A stretch of DNA of 47,622 nt from Labrenzia sp. 011. GTDB lineage: Bacteria > Pseudomonadota > Alphaproteobacteria > Rhizobiales > Stappiaceae. The stretch lies in contig NZ_QCYM01000028.1 of the NCBI RefSeq assembly GCF_003075075.1, positions 1-47,622 of the forward strand, read 5' to 3'. Of the stretch, positions 7,725 to 16,916 are shown in pieces (the first letter of the stretch is position 1; every line of letters begins with the position of its first letter). The position numbers and the translations under genes were made by a program. The notes under the pieces were generated by a model. It was not told the origin of the DNA. It saw only the letters and a list, made by a program, of their open reading frames with translations, and ran no database searches.

Positions 7725-8855
7725 ATGACATTGAAGGCAGCGCGGAGCACTTTGGCTGAAAAGCCTCAGGAGCCTGTGATTTCTCCGGAGACGCCTTTGA
7801 AAGAGGAGGGCGAAAGTCCGGCGCTGTCGCTGGCCGGTCTGCAGTTCTTTATCGCGGATATCAGCCGGAAGACGATCCTCTGGCACGAGATCGGGTCGCA
7901 GAGCTTCAACAGCGAGGTCAAGGATCTCCAGGAAGCGCCCTCCAACGAAGCGCTGCGGCATCTGTCGCCGGAAGACCGCAAGACCATCCTGCGTCTGGTG
8001 CAGGGGGCGATCCGAGAGGGGCAGGCCGGACCGTTCGACGTCGGCGGCGGTCCGGACCACCGTATTCCGGGCATTCCGATTGTGGCCCACAGGTATGAAC
8101 TCCCGGACGGGCGCATCATCGCCATCTGTTTTCCCTCGATCGGCGAGAACGACGACAATCCGGGGCGCATGGTGCTCGGACTGGCGCCGATCCTTCAGCA
8201 TTTCGTCGCGTCCTCGAATCGGGTGGTCCTGCTGATCGACAATTTCGGGTATGTGCGCTTCGCCAGCGAAGGCTTTCTCAAGTGTTTCCAGATTGAGGAC
8301 GCCCGCATGATCCTGGGGCGCAACGTCGCCCATATTCAGAACCGGGTCGGACGCACCATCGTTTCGCTGACGCTGGCCGCCCTCACCCGCCGGGCGAGCG
8401 CGACGGGACGGGGCAAGTTCCTGCTTGCGAACAACGACAGTCTCGAACTCAATTACGACGCCATGTATTTCCGCATCAGCGGTACCGTCGGCGGCGTGCT
8501 GTTTTCCGCGGGGCATGTCAGCGGAGATATCGATTTCTCCAGAGTGTTCGAGATCTGCAGTGCGCCGATGCTGGTGGTCAACGGCAAGTCGCGCATGATC
8601 GTTGCCGCCAACAGTGCGGCGTTGAAGGCCTTTCACCTGACGGCGGACGTTCTCGCAGAACGGCCCATCACGGACATGCTGCTGCATGCCAACAGCTATT
8701 CCGCGCTGCTGGAGGCGGCGACGCAGGGTTCGGAAGTACCGGTTTCGGTGCCGGTGAACCTGCTGAACGGCCAGACCAAGAAGAAGCGGTTCAAGTGCAG
8801 CATCATGGACGCGGACAAGAAAGAACCGAAGCTGATCCTGGAGACCCGGAGCTGA
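7725..8855 (+). CDS. PAS-domain protein without an output domain
   Basis: About 376 residues from ATG 7725, preceded by a purine-rich GGATCAGGG; an in-frame ATG at 7680 is an alternative. At least two PAS-like regions can be seen: one in the middle (RVVLLIDNFGYVRFAS, then a GRNVAHIQ segment) and one near the C-terminus (APMLVVNGKSRMIVAAN, then ERPITDML). An N-terminal region (PALSLAGLQFFIAD) may be a third, degenerate sensor fold. No kinase, GGDEF, HTH or methyl-accepting domain follows, so signalling would need a partner. A terminator lies 38 bp after the stop. Confidence 0.7.
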   Translation: MTLKAARSTLAEKPQEPVISPETPLKEEGESPALSLAGLQFFIADISRKTILWHEIGSQSFNSEVKDLQEAPSNEALRHLSPEDRKTILRLVQGAIREGQAGPFDVGGGPDHRIPGIPIVAHRYELPDGRIIAICFPSIGENDDNPGRMVLGLAPILQHFVASSNRVVLLIDNFGYVRFASEGFLKCFQIEDARMILGRNVAHIQNRVGRTIVSLTLAALTRRASATGRGKFLLANNDSLELNYDAMYFRISGTVGGVLFSAGHVSGDIDFSRVFEICSAPMLVVNGKSRMIVAANSAALKAFHLTADVLAERPITDMLLHANSYSALLEAATQGSEVPVSVPVNLLNGQTKKKRFKCSIMDADKKEPKLILETRS

Positions 8856-8892
8856 TCCGTTTCGCGGTCAGCGGTACGCAGAATGATCCTTC

Positions 8893-8925
8893 AGATCTCC
8901 GGCTGAACGCGGCCGGAGGTCTTTT
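8893..8925 (+). terminator. Rho-independent terminator after the PAS gene
   Basis: An 11-bp stem (8893-8903 with 8912-8922, one G-U pair) with an 8-nt loop, followed by TTT. Confidence 0.6.
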
Positions 8926-8971
8926 GCCGGAGTACGAGCCTGTGCGCGCAGCTGATGCACGGATTTCGCAC

Positions 8972-10236
<1,265 letters not shown>

Positions 10237-10259
10237 GCCCTCCGGTATTTCCGGAGCAG

Positions 10260-10285
10260 GAAAGGGCGGCATTGGCCGCCCTTTC
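10260..10285 (+). terminator. Hairpin after aatA
   Basis: An 11-bp perfect stem (10260-10270 with 10275-10285) and a 4-nt loop ATTG. There is no T-tract, so termination is likely but not certain. Confidence 0.5.
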
Positions 10286-10743
10286 AGACTGATGACAAGG
10301 TCTCAAGCCTGTCCTCCCGAAGACGGCAGCCTCGCTGCGCGCAGATCCGGAACCCGGCGCATACAGGCGAGCGGAAACGAGCGCCAGCCCCCCATAATCT
10401 CTTGAAACTATTGAATTCAGGGCGCGCCAGCGGAACAGAACATGTCTGGATTCCGGATCGGTGCTTGGCGTGCGTCTCACCGGTTCGCTATGACCTGACC
10501 GGTTTGTCAGCAGTCTGGGGTGGTGTTTGCAACCTTTTTCATTCGCGTTCCTGCCGAGTGAGAGCAGGGACGCCGGACGGGACGGGTGAGATATACGGCT
10601 CCTGTGGCGCGGAAAATGCGGCCTGATTTTTCCGGGTGTGCAACCTGCCCCGATTTTGACGTGATGGGCGCGCATATGAGGGATCTGCCCGCGACCCTTG
10701 AGGCCGTGCGGGCGTTTACGCTCTTTGTTAGGAGACTTCCTGA
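10286..10743. other. Intergenic region without a supported gene
   Basis: About 460 bp between aatA and the DUF992 gene. Short frames here lack ribosome binding sites and family signals. I see nothing definite beyond the ribosome binding site of the next gene. Confidence 0.4.
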
Positions 10744-11223
10744 ATGCGTTTTTCCCTATTTGCCGTTGCTGCGACTGCCCTTTTCATGACAGGCCCGGTT
10801 CTGGCCGACGAAAACAGCCCGACTGTTGAAATCGGCACGCTGAAATGCCTCGTGGAGGGTGAGCACAGCTTTATCGTCGGCTCCACCGCGACGCTCGGCT
10901 GCAGCTTCAACCCGGCCGATGGCGGTGCGATCGAAAACTACACCGGCAAGGTCAGCGACTATGGCCTCGATATCGGCAAGACCAAGGAAGCGACCCTGGT
11001 CTGGGGCGTTCTGGCGCCGTCCGCCAACCGCAAGCCGGGTCTTCTGGCCGGCAATTATGGTGGTGTGACCGCCGGTGCGAGCCTGGGAGCCGGGATCAAG
11101 GCAAATGCGCTTGTCGGCGGCTTTGACCGTTCGATTGCGCTGAATCCGTTCAGCCTGGAAAGCCAGACCGGCACCAATCTGACGCTCGGTGTGAGCAAGA
11201 TGACGCTCGAACTCATCAAGTAA
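10744..11223 (+). CDS. DUF992-family exported protein
   Basis: A 159-residue protein with a clear Sec signal peptide (about 1-21, cleaved after VLA). The mature part carries the DUF992 pattern: EIGTLKCLV, the paired cysteine in LGCSFNP, and the VWGVLAPS and GLLAGNYGGV segments. The two cysteines could form a periplasmic disulfide. DUF992 proteins are abundant in Hyphomicrobiales and of unknown function. A GGAG ribosome binding site precedes the ATG, and a strong terminator follows. Confidence 0.85.
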   Translation: MRFSLFAVAATALFMTGPVLADENSPTVEIGTLKCLVEGEHSFIVGSTATLGCSFNPADGGAIENYTGKVSDYGLDIGKTKEATLVWGVLAPSANRKPGLLAGNYGGVTAGASLGAGIKANALVGGFDRSIALNPFSLESQTGTNLTLGVSKMTLELIK

Positions 11224-11235
11224 GAGCAGCACATT

Positions 11236-11276
11236 GTTGTCTCCCCGGGATGTGTTCCGGGGAGACAACGGTTTTG
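11236..11276 (+). terminator. Rho-independent terminator after the DUF992 gene
   Basis: A 13-bp perfect stem (11236-11248 with 11257-11269), 8-nt loop, followed by GGTTTT. Confidence 0.75.
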
Positions 11277-11314
11277 CGTGCCGGGTCAATTCGGGATCTG
11301 AACCGCGGCCGCCG

Positions 11315-11656
11315 CTACTGGTTGTCCCGGCAGGTGGCATTGGCGCCGGGGCAGGGGGCGGAGTTGATGTCGGGACGCGTGTTCTGACGGTTGATATCCT
11401 CCGTCCGGTTCAGCCGGTTCGTGCTGTCCATGCGCTGGCGGGTGGAAAAATCCGATTCCTGGCGGTTCATGTTCTGGTTGAGCTGCTGTTCGGCCGACGG
11501 CAGGCGCGGAGAGCCCGACTGGGGCAGGACGCGAAGCTGGTTGGACTGGGCGCCGGCGGCGATCGTCCAGAAGATCACCAGACCCGCAGCCATCATTCCC
11601 CGCGTCGTTGACGCGCCGGCGACGGCTCGCATTGTCTTCCCATGTGTTTTCTGCAT
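11315..11656 (-). CDS. Exported hypothetical protein, Asn/Arg-rich (113 aa)
   Basis: Starts at ATG 11656 behind a GGAAAGG ribosome binding site. Residues about 14-36 form a signal peptide or membrane anchor (MMAAGLVIFWTIAAGAQS). The mature part is hydrophilic and rich in Asn, Gln and Arg (QQLNQNMNRQESDF, RLNRTEDINRQNTRP), ending with a short PCPGANATC segment whose two cysteines may form a disulfide. It converges on the DUF992 gene, 45 bp from that gene's terminator. No recognised family. Confidence 0.55.
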   Translation of the reverse strand: MQKTHGKTMRAVAGASTTRGMMAAGLVIFWTIAAGAQSNQLRVLPQSGSPRLPSAEQQLNQNMNRQESDFSTRQRMDSTNRLNRTEDINRQNTRPDINSAPCPGANATCRDNQ

Positions 11657-12168
11657 TCGCGGATCCTTTCCGGGGGCACCGGTCGTCAAGCTGTTACGCA
11701 GGCGCGATGATATCGGATGACCCGTGCCGGGAACAGGATGCGGCGTAAAGAATTGCTGCGCTGCCGCGCAAGTTTCCCTTGCGTTGATGTCGCGTTCGGC
11801 GCGACCATGAATGACCGCCCCCGATCGATGCGCCGCACTCATCGGGGCCAGGTGCCCGGGACTTGGCAATGGCCGGCCCCTGACCGCAAGACGGTCAGAG
11901 GTCCGCCTTTCTTCGAATTCCGGCGTATCGGCCATCGGCCTTCGATTTCATTCGGGCGAGACGCGGCGGGCCCGCGTCCCTTGAGCGAGACGTGCGAAAG
12001 ATGAACTGTTTCATGACGCAAGGCGGTGCTGACGGCAACGGACGGAATGCCCGGCGCCGCGCCGGCGGACCGTCGCCGCGAAGCCGGACGGTTTCTCTTT
12101 AAGTCATCTTGCTCTTGCCGCCGGCCGTGCCGCGTTGTTGAGGACATATCCTCGAACACGGGAGGCAA
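11657..12168. other. Intergenic region without a supported gene
   Basis: About 510 bp between divergent genes. Nothing definite is seen apart from the GGAGG ribosome binding site at 12161-12165 for the EF-G-like gene. Confidence 0.4.
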
Positions 12169-12171
12169 ATG

Positions 12172-14238
12172 ATGGCAATCACTACCAACGAAAAGGCATC
12201 TGCAGCAGAGGGCGCTCCGCGCTGCATCGCTCTGGTCGGTCCCTTCGGCAGCGGCAAGACCAGTCTTCTGGAGGCCTTGCTGGCGCGAACGGACAAGGTG
12301 GCCCGGCAGGGAACCGTGGCGGACGGCAACACGGTGGGGGACGCCGCGCCGGAAGCGCGGGCGCACGGCATGAGTGTGGAACTCAATATCGCCGACACCA
12401 TCTATCTCGGCGACCGCTTTATCTTTGTCGACTGCCCGGGGTCGGTGGAGTTCCTGAGCGAGATGGACGGAGCGCTCAACGGCGCGGATCTGGCCGTTGT
12501 TGTCGCGGAGGACGACGAGCGCAAGGTTCCTGCCCTGCAGCTCATCCTGAAAGCCCTGGAAGCCCGCGCCATCCCGCGGGTTTTGTTTTTGAACAAGATC
12601 GACAGGAGCACCCGGCGCGTGCGCGACGTCCTGAGCGTGCTGCAGCCGGCCTCCGCGGTGCCGCTGGTTCTGAGGCAGATTCCGATCTGGGAAGACGGTC
12701 AGGCGACGGGTTTCATCGATCTGGCGCTGGAGCGGGCGCATGTCTATCACGAGAAGGACACGAGTACGGAGATCGACATGTCCGACGCCGATCGGACACG
12801 CGAACACGACGCCCGCTTCACCATGCTGGAGCACCTGGCCGACCATGACGACGATCTCATGGAAGCCCTGCTGGAGGACATCGCGCCGGACCGGGACCTG
12901 GTCTTCGCCGATCTCGTCGACGAAATGCGGGACGGGTTGATCTGTCCTGTCTTTTTCGGCTCCGCCGAACACGGGAACGGCGTCAGCCGTCTCCTGAAGG
13001 CGTTGCGGCATGAGGTGCCGGGTGTCGACCTTCTTGCAAGCCGGGTGCTCGGCAAACGCACGCGCGCTGCGCTGCAGGTGGTGAAGACCCTGCATACCCA
13101 GCATGGCGGCAAACTGTCCATCGCCCGTGTTCTCGACGGGCAGGTCTCAGACGGCGATACCCTGTTCCGGAACGGCAAGGGGGAGGTCAAGGTGTCCGGT
13201 CTGTTCTCGGTCTTCGGCCAGCAGGCCTCCAGGATCGCGACGGCGGGCAAGGGGGACCTGGTCGCGCTGGGCCGGATGGACGGTGTGGCAACAGGCGATC
13301 TTCTGTGTTTCGAGGCGGGTGCGGTTTCGGGTCCCGCCCTGGCCGAGGCACGTCCGCCGGTGCTGGCGACGGCCGTTTCCGCCCTCCAGCGCAAGGATGA
13401 AGTCCGCCTTTCGGCGGCCTTGACGAAACTTGCCGAGGAAGACCCTTCCCTGACCATAAGCCAGAACCAGACAACGGCGGAGACCCTGCTGGCGGGCCAG
13501 GGAGAAATGCATCTGCGTGTTGCCCAGGAACGGCTTGCCGGCAAATACGGACTGGACATCTCGGCCCATGCGCCGCATGTGCCCTATGCGGAGACCATCC
13601 GCTCGGGCACAAAGATACGCCGGCGGCACAAGAAGCAGTCCGGCGGACACGGGCAGTTCGGGGATGTTGCCCTGGAGATCGGGCCGCTGCCGCGTGGCGA
13701 GGGGGTGCAATTCACCGACACGATTGCCGGCGGCGTGGTGCCCAAACAGTATATTCCCTCCGTGAAGGACGGTGTGCTGGAGGCGCTCGGCCGGGGACCT
13801 CTCGGCTTTCCGGTCGTGGATGTGTCCGTCTGCCTGACGGACGGGTCGTATCATTCCGTCGACAGCTCCGACCAGGCGTTCAGGATGGCGGGCATCCTCG
13901 CCATCCGGGACGGGCTTCCGGAGTGCAAGCCGGTGCTTCTGGAACCGGTCCACAAGGTGGTGATCGCCTGTCCGAGTGATGCGACGGCCCGGGTGAACGC
14001 CATCGTCTCGGCGCGGCGGGGGCAGTTGCTCGGCTTCGACGCCCGGCCGGGCTGGCCCGGCTGGGACGAGGTTCAGGCCCTGATGCCCGAAGCCGAAATC
14101 GGCGACCTGATTGTCGAGCTGCGCTCGGCGACGGCGGGCGTCGCGAGCTATACGGCCGAATTCGATCATCTGTCCGAGCTTTCGGGAAAGGCCGCGGATC
14201 TGGCCCTGCAGCGCTCCGGCAAACAGCAGGCCGCGTGA
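12172..14238 (+). CDS. Elongation factor G-like translational GTPase (divergent paralogue)
   Basis: A 688-residue protein with the full EF-G layout: GTPase domain, domains II-III (the FSVFGQQASRIA and EDPSLTISQNQTTAETLL segments), domain IV (HKKQSGGHGQFGDV) and domain V. The P-loop GPFGSGKTS is at 23-31 and the NKID specificity motif is intact. The G3 motif reads DCPGS at 87-91 instead of DTPGH, so the catalytic histidine of canonical EF-G is a serine, and the RGIT switch I element is HGMS. It is therefore not the housekeeping fusA but an EF-G-like paralogue of unclear role. The second ATG (12172) is chosen over 12169 because it sits 6 nt from GGAGG. Confidence 0.82.
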   Translation: MAITTNEKASAAEGAPRCIALVGPFGSGKTSLLEALLARTDKVARQGTVADGNTVGDAAPEARAHGMSVELNIADTIYLGDRFIFVDCPGSVEFLSEMDGALNGADLAVVVAEDDERKVPALQLILKALEARAIPRVLFLNKIDRSTRRVRDVLSVLQPASAVPLVLRQIPIWEDGQATGFIDLALERAHVYHEKDTSTEIDMSDADRTREHDARFTMLEHLADHDDDLMEALLEDIAPDRDLVFADLVDEMRDGLICPVFFGSAEHGNGVSRLLKALRHEVPGVDLLASRVLGKRTRAALQVVKTLHTQHGGKLSIARVLDGQVSDGDTLFRNGKGEVKVSGLFSVFGQQASRIATAGKGDLVALGRMDGVATGDLLCFEAGAVSGPALAEARPPVLATAVSALQRKDEVRLSAALTKLAEEDPSLTISQNQTTAETLLAGQGEMHLRVAQERLAGKYGLDISAHAPHVPYAETIRSGTKIRRRHKKQSGGHGQFGDVALEIGPLPRGEGVQFTDTIAGGVVPKQYIPSVKDGVLEALGRGPLGFPVVDVSVCLTDGSYHSVDSSDQAFRMAGILAIRDGLPECKPVLLEPVHKVVIACPSDATARVNAIVSARRGQLLGFDARPGWPGWDEVQALMPEAEIGDLIVELRSATAGVASYTAEFDHLSELSGKAADLALQRSGKQQAA

Positions 14239-14325
14239 ACGGGCCTTCCTGTTTCCGGCAACCTGGGGGAGGGCGGCGGTGCCCTTCCCGTGTTGTCTGC
14301 CGGTGTGCCGGAGCCTCTCCAGCAG

Positions 14326-14359
14326 CGCCCTGGTGAAGCCGGTCACCAGGGCGTTATTT
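14326..14359 (+). terminator. Rho-independent terminator after the EF-G-like gene
   Basis: An 11-bp perfect stem (14326-14336 with 14343-14353), 6-nt loop AGCCGG, followed by TTATTT. Confidence 0.75.
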
Positions 14360-14409
14360 GCCATTGATGGGCGTTTCCGCTTTTCTCAGGCACAAACGGG
14401 AGACCTGAG

Positions 14410-15372
14410 ATGAACATTTTGAAAAAACGCAGCTGGGACCTTCCCGAGCGGGAAGCCACGCCTGAGCATATCTTTCTGAACCGCCGCCAGATTCTCGCCG
14501 GTCTCGCCGGGGGCGGTGCGCTGCTCGGCAGCGGCCTTGGCCTGCGGCCTGCCTTCGCCGAAGAGGATCCAAGCGCCGGGCTCTATCCGGTCGAGCGGAA
14601 CGCGGCTTACACGCTGGACCGGGATCTGACCGCCGAGGAAATTGCGGCCAAGTACAACAACTTTTACGAGTTCGGAACCCACAAGCAGACCTGGACAGCG
14701 GCGCAGAAGCTGGAGATCCGGCCCTGGACCGTCACGCTGGACGGGATGATCGACAATCCGCAGACCCTCGACATCGATGACCTTCTCGCCAAAATGCCCC
14801 TGGAAGAACGGCTCTACAGGCACCGTTGCGTCGAAGCCTGGTCGATGGCGGTTCCCTGGTCCGGCTTTCCGCTGGCGGAGCTGGTCAAGCTGGCCGGTCC
14901 CCGGAGCGATGCGAAATATATCCGTTTCGAGACCTTCTTCGATCCCTCCGTCGCCAATGGCCAGAACCAGTCGTGGTATCCTTGGCCCTATGTGGAAGGC
15001 CTGACCATTGAAGAGGCTACCAACGAGCTGGCCTTCATGGCGACCGGCATTTACGGCAAGCCTCTTCCCAAGCAGTTCGGGGCTCCGGTGCGGCTGGTGA
15101 CGCCATGGAAATACGGCTTCAAGTGCATCAAGTCCGTGGTGAAGATCTCCTTCACCGACGAACGTCCCGTGAGTTTCTGGGAAGAGATCCAGCCGCAGGA
15201 ATACGGTTTCTGGGCCAATGTGAACCCGTCAGTGCCGCATCGGCGCTGGCCGCAGGCGTCAGAGGCCGTGCTGGGCACCGACGAGCGCCGCAACACGCTG
15301 CTCTACAACGGCTATGAGGAACAGGTTGCCGGTCTCTACAAGGACATTACGGGCGAGCGTCTGTTCATGTAG
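14410..15372 (+). CDS. msrP: Protein-methionine-sulfoxide reductase catalytic subunit
   Basis: A periplasmic molybdoenzyme that reduces methionine sulfoxide in envelope proteins. The 320-residue precursor has a Tat signal (NRRQILAG at 24-31, cleaved near AFA 48-50) and the molybdopterin-coordinating Cys140 in RHRCVEAWSM. The segments FWANVNPSVPHRRW and GNGYEE-type C-terminal region are as in YedY/MsrP. It normally works with the haem-b membrane partner MsrQ, usually encoded directly downstream; no msrQ is adjacent here. A 15-bp terminator follows 120 bp after the stop. Full length. Confidence 0.9.
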   Translation: MNILKKRSWDLPEREATPEHIFLNRRQILAGLAGGGALLGSGLGLRPAFAEEDPSAGLYPVERNAAYTLDRDLTAEEIAAKYNNFYEFGTHKQTWTAAQKLEIRPWTVTLDGMIDNPQTLDIDDLLAKMPLEERLYRHRCVEAWSMAVPWSGFPLAELVKLAGPRSDAKYIRFETFFDPSVANGQNQSWYPWPYVEGLTIEEATNELAFMATGIYGKPLPKQFGAPVRLVTPWKYGFKCIKSVVKISFTDERPVSFWEEIQPQEYGFWANVNPSVPHRRWPQASEAVLGTDERRNTLLYNGYEEQVAGLYKDITGERLFM

Positions 15373-15492
15373 GGGCGGATGTCCGCGTCAGTGGTGTGCA
15401 AATCATTCGCCTGAACGCGGTCGTTCCTTTTCCGAAAGTCAGGCCTCATGAGTTGCGCTCGAACGCGGGCGAGCCAGGCAGGTCATCCTGTC

Positions 15493-15526
15493 GAGAACCG
15501 GGACGCCGATTGGCGTCCCGGTTCTC
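15493..15526 (+). terminator. Long hairpin downstream of msrP
   Basis: A 15-bp perfect stem (15493-15507 with 15512-15526) with a GATT loop; weak T content afterwards (CTGATCTT). Likely transcription terminator of msrP. Confidence 0.6.
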
Positions 15527-15646
15527 TGATCTTCGAGGGGAAATTTGACTTTCATCGGCTGTGCCGACCATCACATGTCATGGCGGATAAACCGAGTACC
15601 TTCACGAGTGGAGCAACCAATATCAACCCAATCAGGAGTGACCCCC

Positions 15647-15853
15647 ATGTTCCGCACGACGATTGCCTCGGTTATGCTTTTTGCCGCATTTGCCGCGGCC
15701 TCTACGGTCAATGCTGCAACTCATTCGCAGATGCAGGTCAAACCGGCAGCGCAGACAGTTTCCGCCAAAGCGACGGAAGGCGCCAGGATCGTTGTCGCAG
15801 GCAGGACACAAAACCGTCGGGTTGAGATTCGCCGGCGTTCCGGCGGCAAATAG
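15647..15853 (+). CDS. Small exported basic protein (68 aa)
   Basis: ATG 15647 is preceded by AGGAG (15634-15638) at 8-nt spacing, which decides the start over longer in-frame options. Residues 1-23 form a Sec signal peptide ending in STVNA; the mature peptide is about 45 residues and strongly basic at the C-terminus (RTQNRRVEIRRRSGGK). No family recognised. It may be a periplasmic or cell-surface basic peptide. Confidence 0.5.
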   Translation: MFRTTIASVMLFAAFAAASTVNAATHSQMQVKPAAQTVSAKATEGARIVVAGRTQNRRVEIRRRSGGK

Positions 15854-16013
15854 TCCGATCAGAATGAATGGTACTTCTCCGGTCTTGCCGGTGCGGGTGA
15901 CCTGGAAGGACTTGCCGACACTTTCTCCTACGGAGAGAGGTCGGCCGCCTTCGTCCTGTTGAGGCAGGCCAACCTCATCTTTCCGCACATATAACGTCCC
16001 GGGCGCGGCTCAT
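15850..16013 (-). pseudogene. hipA-like toxin gene remnant (frameshifted N-terminus)
   Basis: An ATG at 16013 begins 3 nt after the hipB-like stop, the usual hipBA spacing. It reads MSRARDV, then hits a stop because of one extra base near 15993. In the adjacent frame the text continues YVRKDEVGLPQQDEGGRPLS and later PFILIGLFAAGTP, resembling the HipA N-terminal domain (VYVxxxxVGxLxxDEGGRLSF and PFFAGLLPEG). Nothing of the kinase domain follows, so the toxin gene is dead. The similarity is short and read by eye. Confidence 0.42.
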
Positions 16014-16016
16014 GCG

Positions 16017-16250
16017 CTACTCCCACGGCCTGTCACGCGGACAGACAAGCCTTTGCATCACGGCAAAGGCAAGCCAGATATGGCAGCCCTCCTTGCCGGG
16101 CTCAAGTTCCCTGACAAAGCGCACGCCAACGCCGGATAGTTCCGCAAGCTTCTCCTGCGTGGGTTGCTGGCGCTTTCGCTCAGTCCGGATAAGTTGGCCC
16201 AATTCAATCCGGTTTTGAGCATGGTCCAATAGGGATTGCACGAAAAACAA
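16017..16250 (-). pseudogene. HipB-like XRE-family antitoxin/regulator, probably degenerate
   Basis: A Cro/C1-type helix-turn-helix of the HipB/Y4mF kind: LGQLIRTERKRQQPTQEKLA, then ELSGVGVRFVRELEPGKEGC, then HIWLAFAVMQRL. The expected leading ATG is absent (the open frame begins with TTG, and no ribosome binding site is evident), and the C-terminal part diverges after MQRL. Together with the broken hipA-like sequence directly downstream, this looks like a toxin-antitoxin module in decay. A still-functional orphan DNA-binding protein cannot be excluded. Confidence 0.5.
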
Positions 16251-16300
16251 CCGAACGGGATGATTTGGTTCCTGGATGCCCGCGTCGCTGACATGAAGGC

Positions 16301-16330
16301 AAAAAAAAGCCGGGTCTGAAAAGACCCGGC
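16301..16330 (-). terminator. Rho-independent terminator of the small RNA
   Basis: A 9-bp perfect GC-rich stem, tetraloop, and an eight-U tail on the minus strand. Confidence 0.85.
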
Positions 16331-16431
16331 AGTCTGAATTGATTCACTGTAAACAGTGGAATCACCTTCCAGAGGGGAACAGCTGGTCTGGACCTCACAG
16401 GGAGGAGGACGTGACGTCCGTCTGACCAACA
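16301..16431 (-). ncRNA. Probable trans-acting small RNA with a CCUCCUCCC (anti-Shine-Dalgarno) loop
   Basis: Read on the minus strand this interval folds into three consecutive hairpins. Hairpin 1 (16384-16428) presents CCUCCUCCC (16400-16408) in a 12-nt loop closed by GGACgUCAC/GUGAgGUCC and an outer UGGUC/GACCA stem. Hairpin 2 pairs UGAUU-CACUG with CAGUG-AAUCA around UUUA. Hairpin 3 is a strong terminator: 9-bp stem (16309-16317 with 16322-16330), UUUC loop and eight U (16301-16308). A TATAAG -10 box lies at 16438-16443 with a TTGTTT about 19 bp further up, giving a start near 16431. The exposed anti-SD loop is the hallmark of the alpha-r14/NfeR1 and cuckoo (CcsR) RNAs of Hyphomicrobiales and Rhodobacterales, which repress translation of many mRNAs. 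Confidence 0.68.
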
Positions 16432-16443
16432 GTGATGCTTATA

Positions 16444-16916
16444 TGCAGTGCACAAGCTGCATAAACAAGAGGCAGGGTGCGCAGGTCTGCTATGCATTTT
16501 TCACATATCTGGTGGGGCTTCCTTGCCTGTTGTGAAAGCCAAGTCCTGTCAGTCAGTTATGGCGCATCTTGCTCCGGCGAGGCGATGCGACTGTCTGGTG
16601 AATAAACGAAAAAGTAATAATTCCAGATAGTTAACGTAGCTGCATTTTCAGTGTGCATGCCGGTTTTTGCCTAAATGTCAGGCGGCAGGGGCGGTCTCCC
16701 GGCTCGTGAAAAACGACGCAATTCCTTGTTCGAGCCACCGGAATATCACGGAAAATGATGGTGGGCGGCTGCGGAAAGCTGTGCGGCTTCACATTTAGAA
16801 GGGCGCAGACAGGAAGATTCAACGCGTTAAGATCGCCCGACCTGCTTTTAAGTGATTCCTTCCGGGGAAGCGGGGCAATCCGATCCCCGACTCATCCATC
16901 AATTTTGGAGAAAACC
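16444..16916. other. Intergenic region upstream of the PoxB-like gene
   Basis: About 470 bp. It should hold the upstream control of the small RNA (left) and the promoter of the TPP enzyme gene (right). I see no supported gene. Confidence 0.4.
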
